DNA of 5,767 bases. Source: Flavobacterium sp. UBA807 (GTDB lineage Bacteria; Bacteroidota; Bacteroidia; Flavobacteriales; Flavobacteriaceae). The position numbers and the translations under genes were made by a program. The DNA lies in NCBI GenBank assembly GCA_002296885.1, contig DBIH01000279.1, forward strand, positions 1-5,767. Direction: 5' to 3'. This document shows positions 1 to 5,767 of the stretch, in pieces. The first letter of the stretch is position 1; every line of letters starts with the position of its first letter. The notes beneath the pieces are model-generated. The model saw only the letters and a program-made list of their open reading frames with translations. It did no database searches and was not told the origin of the DNA.

Positions 1-1
1 T

Positions 2-37
2 GCTCATTTCGGTATTTTTTCAGATGAAGGCTTGTAA
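2..37 (+). CDS. possible C-terminal end of an upstream gene
   Basis: The frame starting at base 2 reads AHFGIFSDEGL and stops at TAA (35-37), 62 bases before the next start codon. The other two forward frames also stay open for a few codons, so openness proves nothing. I prefer this frame only because its composition looks protein-like. The fragment is too short to assign a family, and it could equally be non-coding. Confidence 0.25.
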   Translation, partial: AHFGIFSDEGL

Positions 38-74
38 TTAGTTTTATTTGGTTTTTACTAACCATAAAATAATG

Positions 75-82
75 TACTTTTG
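75..82 (+). promoter_or_regulatory. Bacteroidetes -7 promoter element before the TamL gene
   Basis: TACTTTTG matches the Bacteroidetes sigma-ABfr -7 consensus TAnnTTTG exactly and lies 17 bases before the TTG start at 100. Transcription would then start close to base 88, giving a leader of about a dozen bases, which is short but workable. The partner -33 TTG is not at the expected 17-19 base spacing; the nearest TTG (48-50) is 24 bases away. The call therefore rests on the -7 box and its position. Confidence 0.45.
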
Positions 83-99
83 AATTAAATTATTTCCGC

Positions 100-2646
100 T
101 TGAAAAATAGTCTCACAAAAATATCATTATTTATTCTAATTGGAGTAATTATCTTTGGGTGCAATACCACAAAAAGAGTTCCTAACGGGAAAAGCCTTTT
201 GACCAAAAATGATATTTATGTTGACGGCAAAAAAGACAACACAGAAGATATTTTTAATCAGCTTTATCAAAAACAAAATACTTCAATACTTGGTTATCGG
301 CTTCGATTAAACATTTACAATTTAGCTAAACAAAAAACCGATTCGATTTACAGAGCTAAATTTGCTAATAATCCGAAAAAATATTACCGAAAAGTCAAAT
401 GGCTTTCTAAGAAGCAAGTAAAAAGGCTGGGTGAGTCTTTTTGGTATTCGGGCATTCATGATTTCCTAAGGAAAACAGGTGAACCACCGGTAATACTTGA
501 TACCGTAAGTACTAAAAAATCGCTTAGAAGATTAAAATCTTATTTTTACAATCGTGGTTATTTTGATGTCGTAACCAAATATAAAATTGATAGTGTTGCC
601 CCAAAAAAAATTAAGCTCAGATATGATATAATAACCAGCAAACCATACATACTTGACAGCATCAACACACATATTGCCAGCAAAGCGTTAGATTCTATTT
701 ATCAATTGAAAAAACGAAACGCTGTTATCAAGCCAAAGCAAAAATTTGAAACCAGTAATTTTGACGCCGAAAAAGCAAGGATAACTGCTGATTTCAGGAA
801 TAACGGTGCTTACCGTTTTCAGCAAAATTATGTGACTTTTGACATTGATACCATAGGCTCCAAACATTTGGCAAATGTTGACATGGTCATAGAAAATGAA
901 GTTGTTCGAAATGAGGATAGTATCAGTACAGTTCCGTTTGAACTTTATAAAATAAGTAAAGTCAACATTTATACCGATCACAGTCCGGTTAATCCAAACG
1001 CCCCAATCAAAGACAGTACGACCTATAAAGATTTTACTTTATACAGTGTAAAGAAATTGAAATACCGTCCAAAGTCTTTAACCGATGGGATTTTTGTTGC
1101 CAAAGGCAATTATTTTTCAGACAACAAGACGACGTTGACATCAAAATACCTGAGCAATCTTAAGGTTTTCAATTATCCGTTGATTCAGTACGTTGAAGAT
1201 AAAAATCAGAAAAATGCCTTGATTGCCAACATTTACCTTACACCGAGAAAGAAATATACTTTTGGTTTTTCAACCGATTTTACCCATTCCAACATTCAGG
1301 ATTTTGGAATATCGGGAAATACCTTTTTGGGAATCCGAAATGTTTTCAATGGTGCCGAAACCTTTGAAATAGGATTCAGAGGGAACATTGGTGCTTCAAA
1401 AGATTTGGCTAATCCGAACAACAACTTTTTTAATATTTCAGAGATCGGAGCCGATGCCAAGCTGAATTTTCCAAGATTGTTCCTGCCTTTCAAAACAGAC
1501 AAAATCATTCCAAAAACGATGATTCCGTACACAACAATCAGCGTCGGATATTCCAAACAAACCAACATTGGTTTGGACAAGCAAAACTTTACAAGTTCAC
1601 TGGTTTACAATTGGACACCAAGAAAAAATACAACTTTCCGTTTTGATTTATTCAATGTCCAGTTTGTCAGAAACATAAATCCGGGAAATTACTTTAATGT
1701 CTACCGTTCATCATATAAAGCATTGAATCAACTGGCTATTGATTATAGTGCAGATACAGCTTATTTCAATAATAATAATTATGATGATGGTCTAAGGATA
1801 AGTGACGGGGTTAATTCTTTTATAAATGATGTCCAATCGGGTACCCTTCCTACTTCAGCAGCAGATTTAAAGTCCATTAATAGTATTGTTGAACAAAGGT
1901 CAAGACTAACCGAAGACAATTTAGTTTTTGCATCAAGCATAACTTTTTCAAAAACATCCAAAAAAGATTTATTGGATAACAATTTCTATGCGCTCAGAGC
2001 AAAAGTAGAATCGGCAGGAAACTTTCTTTCCTTACTCGCCGGAAATTCAAAATTATCCCAAAACGGTAACCGAACTTTTTTTGGTGTTGAATATTCACAA
2101 TACATAAAAACCGAATTTGAATTTATCAAACACTGGGATTTGAGTCGCAAAAAAGTCTTGGCTGCGAAAGCATTTGCCGGAATTGCCATTCCGTATGGCA
2201 ATTCAAAAAGCATTCCTTTTTCCCGAAGTTACTTTGCCGGTGGTTCCAATGATATCAGAGCTTGGCAATCTTATGGCTTAGGTCCGGGAAAAACAGGTTC
2301 TATCAACGACTTTAATGAGGCAAATATGAAACTGCTTTTCAGCACTGAATTTAGATTCAATGTTTTCCAGCAATTGTATAGTGCTTTTTTTGTAGATGCG
2401 GGGAATATCTGGAATGTAAAAGATATCGTGACCAATCCTGATGCCAAATTCACAGGCTTAAAATCATTGGAAAATATTGCGGTTGGTTCCGGATTTGGAT
2501 TCCGATATGACTTCAATTTCTTTGTAATCCGATTGGATTTAGGTTTCAAAACTTACAATCCTGCCAATTCGGAAAATGAAAAATGGCTCAAGGAAATGCG
2601 CTTTGACAAATCGGTCATAAATATTGGAATTAATTATCCTTTCTAA
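100..2646 (+). CDS. TamL-type BamA/TamA-family outer-membrane assembly lipoprotein
   Basis: An 848-residue protein of the Omp85 superfamily, which inserts or translocates proteins at the outer membrane. The TTG at 100 is chosen because it gives a lipoprotein signal: basic MKNSLTK, a hydrophobic stretch, then IFGC with lipidated Cys21 (codon 160-162). An in-frame TAA at 70-72 blocks extension, and no in-frame ATG exists until far inside. Residues about 35-380 are the periplasmic part, with room for several POTRA domains; residues about 385-848 are the beta-barrel. The barrel carries GGSNDIRAW at 714-722, the counterpart of the VRGF/Y loop-6 motif of BamA and TamA, and ends in NYPF, a typical C-terminal aromatic beta-signal. 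A lipidated TamA relative is the TamL form known from Bacteroidetes, which is thought to work with a TamB protein; no tamB is in the window. BamA is less likely because of the lipobox. Family is confident; client proteins are unknown. Confidence 0.88.
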   Translation: MKNSLTKISLFILIGVIIFGCNTTKRVPNGKSLLTKNDIYVDGKKDNTEDIFNQLYQKQNTSILGYRLRLNIYNLAKQKTDSIYRAKFANNPKKYYRKVKWLSKKQVKRLGESFWYSGIHDFLRKTGEPPVILDTVSTKKSLRRLKSYFYNRGYFDVVTKYKIDSVAPKKIKLRYDIITSKPYILDSINTHIASKALDSIYQLKKRNAVIKPKQKFETSNFDAEKARITADFRNNGAYRFQQNYVTFDIDTIGSKHLANVDMVIENEVVRNEDSISTVPFELYKISKVNIYTDHSPVNPNAPIKDSTTYKDFTLYSVKKLKYRPKSLTDGIFVAKGNYFSDNKTTLTSKYLSNLKVFNYPLIQYVEDKNQKNALIANIYLTPRKKYTFGFSTDFTHSNIQDFGISGNTFLGIRNVFNGAETFEIGFRGNIGASKDLANPNNNFFNISEIGADAKLNFPRLFLPFKTDKIIPKTMIPYTTISVGYSKQTNIGLDKQNFTSSLVYNWTPRKNTTFRFDLFNVQFVRNINPGNYFNVYRSSYKALNQLAIDYSADTAYFNNNNYDDGLRISDGVNSFINDVQSGTLPTSAADLKSINSIVEQRSRLTEDNLVFASSITFSKTSKKDLLDNNFYALRAKVESAGNFLSLLAGNSKLSQNGNRTFFGVEYSQYIKTEFEFIKHWDLSRKKVLAAKAFAGIAIPYGNSKSIPFSRSYFAGGSNDIRAWQSYGLGPGKTGSINDFNEANMKLLFSTEFRFNVFQQLYSAFFVDAGNIWNVKDIVTNPDAKFTGLKSLENIAVGSGFGFRYDFNFFVIRLDLGFKTYNPANSENEKWLKEMRFDKSVINIGINYPF

Positions 2647-2659
2647 GATTAGAAATTAT

Positions 2660-2667
2660 TATTTTTG
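2660..2667 (+). promoter_or_regulatory. Bacteroidetes -7 promoter element before fbaA
   Basis: TATTTTTG matches TAnnTTTG and lies 26 bases before the fbaA ATG, inside the 47-base gap after the TamL gene. No TTG sits 17-19 bases upstream, so the -33 half is weak or absent. The remaining leader (2668-2693) is A-rich and lacks a Shine-Dalgarno sequence, as is usual in Bacteroidetes. It suggests that fbaA can be transcribed independently of the gene before it. Confidence 0.45.
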
Positions 2668-2693
2668 TAAACTTAATTTAAAAAAACACAACA

Positions 2694-3761
2694 ATGTCTC
2701 ACAATATCAAACCCGGAGTTGCAACTGGAGATGAAGTTCAGGCGATTTTTAATTACGCAAAAGAAAAAGGATTTGCGCTTCCTGCCGTAAACGTAATTGG
2801 TTCAAGCACTATTAATGGCGTTCTTGAAACAGCAGCAAAATTAAAAGCACCGGTTATTATTCAGTTTTCAAATGGTGGTGCTGCATATAATGCCGGGAAA
2901 GGTCTTTCAAATGAAGGCGAAAAAGCTGCCATTGCCGGTGGAATTGCCGGAGCTAAGCACATTCATACTTTAGCTGAGGCTTATGGTGCGACTGTGATTC
3001 TTCACACCGACCACTGTGCTAAAAAATTATTACCTTGGATTGATGGTTTGTTAGATGCTTCGGAAAAACATTTTGCTGAAACCGGAAAACCATTATACTC
3101 TTCACACATGCTTGATTTGTCTGAAGAGCCAATGCACGAAAATATCGACATCTGCAAAAAATACCTTGAGCGTATGAGCAAAATGGGAATGACTTTGGAG
3201 ATTGAGTTAGGAATTACAGGTGGTGAAGAAGATGGTGTTGACAATTCGGGTGTTGATCATTCTGAATTATATTCTACTCCTGAAGATGTAGATTATGCTT
3301 ACACCGAATTGATGAAAGTAAGTCCGCGTTTTACAATTGCTGCAGCATTCGGAAACGTTCACGGCGTATACAAACCAGGAAATGTAAAACTTACTCCAAC
3401 AATTCTTCGTGATTCACAAGATTACATTCAGAAAAAACACAACACAGGAAAAAACCCGGTTGATTTTGTTTTCCATGGCGGTTCTGGTTCTACGCCTGAG
3501 GAAATAAAAGAAGCGATTAGTTATGGGGTAATCAAAATGAATATTGACACCGACTTACAGTTTGCGTTCACTGAAGGAATTCGTGATTATATGATTAACA
3601 ATATTGATTATTTAAAAACGCAGATTGGTAATCCAACCGGACCGGACTCTCCAAACAAAAAACACTACGATCCAAGAAAATGGATACGCGAAGGTGAAAT
3701 AACTTTCAACAAAAGATTAGAGCAGGCTTTCGCCGATTTAAATAACGTAAACACACTTTAA
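2694..3761 (+). CDS. fbaA: class II fructose-bisphosphate aldolase
   Basis: A 355-residue cytoplasmic enzyme that reversibly cleaves fructose 1,6-bisphosphate to glyceraldehyde 3-phosphate and dihydroxyacetone phosphate, used in glycolysis and gluconeogenesis. It follows the E. coli class II enzyme (about 359 residues) closely, with a constant offset of three. HTDHCAKK holds catalytic Asp106 and zinc ligand His107. LEIELG holds Glu171 and the following GGEED holds Glu178 and Glu179. NVHGVYKPGN holds zinc ligand His223. FHGGSGS holds zinc ligand His261 and a phosphate-binding glycine segment. KMNIDTD (281-287) holds Asn283 and Asp285 of the substrate site. All expected active-site residues are present, so the enzyme should be functional. 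The ATG at 2694 gives the normal N-terminus. It is 47 bases after the TamL gene and 81 bases before accD, in the same direction. The GGEEDGVDN segment and overall similarity point to the class IIA branch. Confidence 0.97.
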   Translation: MSHNIKPGVATGDEVQAIFNYAKEKGFALPAVNVIGSSTINGVLETAAKLKAPVIIQFSNGGAAYNAGKGLSNEGEKAAIAGGIAGAKHIHTLAEAYGATVILHTDHCAKKLLPWIDGLLDASEKHFAETGKPLYSSHMLDLSEEPMHENIDICKKYLERMSKMGMTLEIELGITGGEEDGVDNSGVDHSELYSTPEDVDYAYTELMKVSPRFTIAAAFGNVHGVYKPGNVKLTPTILRDSQDYIQKKHNTGKNPVDFVFHGGSGSTPEEIKEAISYGVIKMNIDTDLQFAFTEGIRDYMINNIDYLKTQIGNPTGPDSPNKKHYDPRKWIREGEITFNKRLEQAFADLNNVNTL

Positions 3762-3835
3762 AATTATGAGTTATGAATTATGAGTTATAAGTTGATGCTT
3801 TTAACTCATAACTCATAACTTTTAACTCATAACTA
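3761..3835 (+). repeat. inverted array of 7-bp repeats between fbaA and accD (long AT-rich hairpin)
   Basis: The gap is almost wholly filled by 7-base units. The left side has ATGAGTT (3766-3772), ATGAATT (3773-3779), ATGAGTT (3780-3786) and ATAAGTT (3787-3793). After a 9-base spacer (3794-3802) the right side has AACTCAT (3803-3809), AACTCAT (3810-3816), AACTTTT (3817-3823), AACTCAT (3824-3830) and AACTATA (3831-3837). AACTCAT is the reverse complement of ATGAGTT. Aligned as arms 3761-3793 and 3803-3835, 27 of 33 positions are complementary. In RNA this would be one long, interrupted hairpin that begins at the fbaA stop codon and ends 7 bases before the accD ATG. It has no T-tract after it, so it does not look like an intrinsic terminator. 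Confidence 0.85.
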
Positions 3836-3842
3836 TAAAATT

Positions 3843-4697
3843 ATGGCTTGGTTTAAAAGAACAGAAAAAGGTATTACTACCGCAACCGAAGATAAAAAAG
3901 ACGTTCCTAAAGGACTTTGGTATAAATCCCCAACAGGAAAAATTATTGATTCCGATGAGTTAGCCAGAAATCTTTGGGTAAGCCCTGAAGATGATTTTCA
4001 TGTTAGGATTGGAAGCAAGGAATATTTCGAAATCCTTTTTGACAACAATGAATTCAAAGAACTTGATGCCAAAATGACATCAAAAGACCCTCTGAATTTT
4101 GTTGATACCAAAAAATATTCTGACCGTTTGAAAGATGCTATCGAAAAAACTGGATTGAAAGATGCTGTCCGTACCGGAGTTGGAAAATCAAAAGGAAAAG
4201 ATTTGGTTGTCTGCTGTATGGATTTTGCTTTTATTGGCGGTTCGATGGGAGCTGTAGTTGGTGAAAAAATTGCACGTGGAATTGATTACTCTATAAAACA
4301 CAAAATCCCGTTTGTCATGATTTCTAAATCGGGTGGTGCTCGTATGATGGAAGCCGCGTACTCGTTGATGCAATTGGCAAAAACTTCCGCAAAATTAGCG
4401 CAGTTGGCTGAAGCTAAAATTCCATACATCTCTTTATGTACCGACCCAACAACCGGAGGAACAACAGCTTCTTACGCGATGCTTGGCGACGTAAACATTT
4501 CTGAGCCCGGAGCTTTGATTGGTTTTGCCGGACCAAGAGTTGTGCGCGACACAACCGGAAAAGATTTACCAGATGGTTTCCAAACGGCTGAGTTTGTATT
4601 AGATCATGGTTTTCTTGATTTTATTGCTCCAAGAAAAGAACTGAAAGACAAGATTAATTTATATCTCGATTTGATCTTAAATCAACCGATTCGATAA
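3843..4697 (+). CDS. accD: acetyl-CoA carboxylase carboxyltransferase subunit beta
   Basis: A 284-residue cytoplasmic subunit that, with AccA in an alpha2beta2 complex, moves the carboxyl group from carboxybiotin on AccB to acetyl-CoA, giving malonyl-CoA for fatty acid synthesis. Crotonase-fold landmarks of AccD are all visible: [11 protein letters not shown] (130-140), SGGARM (163-168), [18 protein letters not shown] from about residue 199, and [13 protein letters not shown] after it. The N-terminus MAWFKR and GLWYK fit the family start, so the ATG at 3843 is sound. The oddity is the N-terminal zinc ribbon. Where E. coli has Cys-x2-Cys, about 15 residues, Cys-x2-Cys, this protein has Ser29-Pro-Thr-Gly32 and Ser47-Pro-Glu-Asp50, so all four zinc ligands are gone while the surrounding fold sequence is kept. 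I recall flavobacterial AccD proteins looking similar, so this may be a clade trait. It probably shares a transcript with fbaA; the terminator follows 21 bases after its stop. accA is not in the window. Confidence 0.96.
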   Translation: MAWFKRTEKGITTATEDKKDVPKGLWYKSPTGKIIDSDELARNLWVSPEDDFHVRIGSKEYFEILFDNNEFKELDAKMTSKDPLNFVDTKKYSDRLKDAIEKTGLKDAVRTGVGKSKGKDLVVCCMDFAFIGGSMGAVVGEKIARGIDYSIKHKIPFVMISKSGGARMMEAAYSLMQLAKTSAKLAQLAEAKIPYISLCTDPTTGGTTASYAMLGDVNISEPGALIGFAGPRVVRDTTGKDLPDGFQTAEFVLDHGFLDFIAPRKELKDKINLYLDLILNQPIR

Positions 4698-4718
4698 ATT
4701 TTATCTCTATGCAATATT

Positions 4719-4749
4719 AAAACACAAAGTTTACGCTTTGTGTTTTTTT
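4719..4749 (+). terminator. intrinsic terminator after accD
   Basis: A perfect 11-bp stem has left arm AAAACACAAAG (4719-4729), loop TTTACG (4730-4735) and right arm CTTTGTGTTTT (4736-4746). The T-run extends over 4743-4749 and is followed by ATTTT. It lies 21 bases after the accD stop codon and should end the fbaA-accD transcript. Read from the minus strand, the stem is followed by only four Ts, so it may act weakly on transcripts coming from the convergent permease gene. Confidence 0.93.
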
Positions 4750-4776
4750 ATTTTAATAGAAAAAGATTCGTGATTA

Positions 4777-4876
4777 TAGCCCCGATAGCAGCCGGCTACC
4801 CTGCCTTGCCGGCAGGCAGGCATGTAGCGCGGATAGCGGGAGGATTAGTGTAAAGAAAAATTAATGGCCCGCTCCT
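4777..4876. repeat. GC-rich palindromic intergenic element between convergent genes
   Basis: A GC-rich block (44 of 62 bases are G or C in 4779-4840) stands out from the AT-rich surroundings. It is built of nested stems. CCC (4781-4783) faces GGG (4838-4840), CCG (4792-4794) pairs with CGG (4830-4832), GCTAC (4795-4799) pairs with GTAGC (4824-4828), and CCTGCCT (4800-4806) pairs with AGGCAGG (4814-4820). GATAGC occurs twice in direct orientation (4784-4789 and 4832-4837), flanking the stems. A tail follows with CCCGCT (4868-4873), which could pair instead with AGCGGG (4835-4840). From memory, this layout resembles a dispersed repeat in Flavobacterium genomes, in which TAGCCCCGAT and GGATAGCGGG flank a variable hairpin and GCTCC follows. 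The outer boundaries are approximate. No reading frame is evident in it. Confidence 0.65.
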
Positions 4877-4882
4877 ATTTTA

Positions 4883-5767
4883 TTACATTCCGCTTCTGAT
4901 AGCTTCCACAGGATCTAATTGGGAAGCTGATATTGCCGGAAGAATTCCCGAAATCAATCCGATGATTGCGGCTAAACTTGTTCCGAGGACAATGTTGCCC
5001 AAACCAAGCACGAATTCAAAATCGAGCACTTTGGTTAAAACCATTGCAATAATCCAGACCAGAAGCAAGCCTACAATTCCGCCAATAACACAAAGGATAA
5101 TTGCCTCAAACAAAAACTGGAAAAGAATGAATTTATTTTTGGCTCCTAATGATTTTTGAATTCCAATTAAATTGGTTCTTTCTTTCACCGAAACAAACAT
5201 GATGTTGGCAATTCCAAAACCGCCTACCAACAGCGAAAACAAACTGATAATCCAGCCGCCAACTTTCATATTCCCGATTACGCCGTCAATCATATCGGTG
5301 AAGCCGGATAAGACATTGATGAAGAAATTATCAATTTCTCCCTGTTTTACCCCTCTGTAATTGCGCAGTTTCTGTGAAATATCTCCTTTCAAAGCAGCCA
5401 TATCCGTGCCTTTTTCAGGCTTAATGACAATTACCGGTAAAACGTTCGGATTGTTATCACCATAATAGCTTCGAAGAAAACTCGAAGGGAAAAATGCCGA
5501 AGTATCATCGCCGCCGCCGATATCCATTCCGGAGCCTTTCTTTTTGGTTACGCCAATAACCGTAAAACGCTGCCCATACATTCTTACTGTTTTCCCAATC
5601 GGGTCTAAATTCTCAAAAAGCTGTTCGGCAATATCGTGTCCCAAAATCACAACCTGTCTTCCGGAATTGGATTCGAGTTCGTTAAAAAACCTTCCTTCTG
5701 CAAACTCCATTCTTTGAATGTCTACAAATTCAGCAGTCACCGGAACCATGTTTACATTGGAAACTGT
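4883..5767 (-). CDS. MacB/FtsX-type ABC transporter permease, N-terminal part outside the window
   Basis: The reading frame stays open to the window edge: six more codons (TVSNVN) precede the Met at 5747-5749. That Met is probably internal, since the text after it (FVDIQRMEFAEGRFF) is the middle of a MacB-type periplasmic domain. About 294 residues are present; relatives are usually near 400, so roughly the first hundred, with the first membrane helix, are missing. In order, the visible part holds the rest of the periplasmic domain, then three membrane helices at about 5262-5203, 5128-5035 and 4995-4925. The loop after the first of these carries VKERTNLIGIQKSLGA, the FtsX-family cytoplasmic segment that contacts the ATPase, and the protein ends LDPVEAIRSGM, a typical MacB-permease end. 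It should pair with a separate LolD/MacB-like ATPase in the inner membrane. The substrate cannot be told. It converges on accD with 185 bases between stops. Confidence 0.9.
   Translation of the reverse strand, partial: TVSNVNMVPVTAEFVDIQRMEFAEGRFFNELESNSGRQVVILGHDIAEQLFENLDPIGKTVRMYGQRFTVIGVTKKKGSGMDIGGGDDTSAFFPSSFLRSYYGDNNPNVLPVIVIKPEKGTDMAALKGDISQKLRNYRGVKQGEIDNFFINVLSGFTDMIDGVIGNMKVGGWIISLFSLLVGGFGIANIMFVSVKERTNLIGIQKSLGAKNKFILFQFLFEAIILCVIGGIVGLLLVWIIAMVLTKVLDFEFVLGLGNIVLGTSLAAIIGLISGILPAISASQLDPVEAIRSGM

Noticed and set aside
49..64. Small hairpin TGGTT / AACCA with a 6-base loop, considered as a terminator of an upstream gene
   Set aside because: The stem is only 5 bp and no T-tract follows, so chance pairing in AT-rich DNA explains it.
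688..2549. Several minus-strand open frames of 67-97 codons inside the TamL gene (such as 688-981, 1296-1580 and 2271-2549)
   Set aside because: They lie wholly opposite a well-supported long gene, show no recognisable domains, and arise from its codon composition.
3002..3244. Minus-strand open frame inside fbaA
   Set aside because: It overlaps the most conserved active-site region of fbaA on the other strand and has no family resemblance.
3761..3842. CRISPR array or attachment site
   Set aside because: The units are 7 bases and contiguous without spacers, there is no integrase, and both flanking genes are intact housekeeping genes.
4188..4373. Minus-strand open frame inside accD
   Set aside because: It is antisense to the conserved AccD catalytic core and has no start context or domain of its own.
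4962..5360. Two plus-strand open frames opposite the ABC permease
   Set aside because: The permease on the minus strand has clear FtsX features over the same bases; these frames are low-complexity shadows.
5747..5749. ATG as the start of the permease
   Set aside because: The frame continues open upstream to the window edge, and the protein would begin in the middle of a periplasmic domain without its first membrane helix.

Overview
The window looks like chromosomal DNA of a Bacteroidetes bacterium, most likely a Flavobacterium or close relative. The grounds are AT-rich DNA, A-rich leaders without Shine-Dalgarno sequences, two copies of the Bacteroidetes -7 promoter element TAnnTTTG directly upstream of genes, a TamA-like outer-membrane protein made as a lipoprotein (a Bacteroidetes form), and an AccD whose sequence resembles flavobacterial AccD as I remember it. 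The assignment rests on recognition, not on a search.

Layout: bases 1-37 may be the last codons of an upstream gene. From 100 to 2646 (+) there is a complete TamL/BamA-family outer-membrane assembly protein that starts at TTG and carries a lipoprotein signal. From 2694 to 3761 (+) lies class II fructose-bisphosphate aldolase (fbaA). From 3843 to 4697 (+) lies the beta subunit of acetyl-CoA carboxylase carboxyltransferase (accD), followed by a strong intrinsic terminator at 4719-4749. From 4883 to the window end (-) there is the C-terminal part of a MacB/FtsX-type ABC transporter permease whose start lies outside. It converges on accD.

The genes are housekeeping or envelope genes: outer-membrane protein biogenesis, glycolysis/gluconeogenesis, the first committed step of fatty acid synthesis, and an export or envelope transporter. 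fbaA and accD are probably co-transcribed, since promoter-like sequence is seen before fbaA but not before accD and the terminator follows accD.

The least ordinary parts are the two intergenic spaces. Between fbaA and accD there is an inverted array of 7-bp units (four ATGAGTT-like units, a 9-nt spacer, five AACTCAT-like units) that would fold into a long AT-rich hairpin ending 7 nt before the accD start. Between the convergent accD and permease genes there is a GC-rich, multi-stem palindromic element that resembles a dispersed flavobacterial intergenic repeat. AccD itself lacks all four cysteines of the usual zinc ribbon. I see no clear sign of an undescribed defence, mobile or biosynthetic system here.
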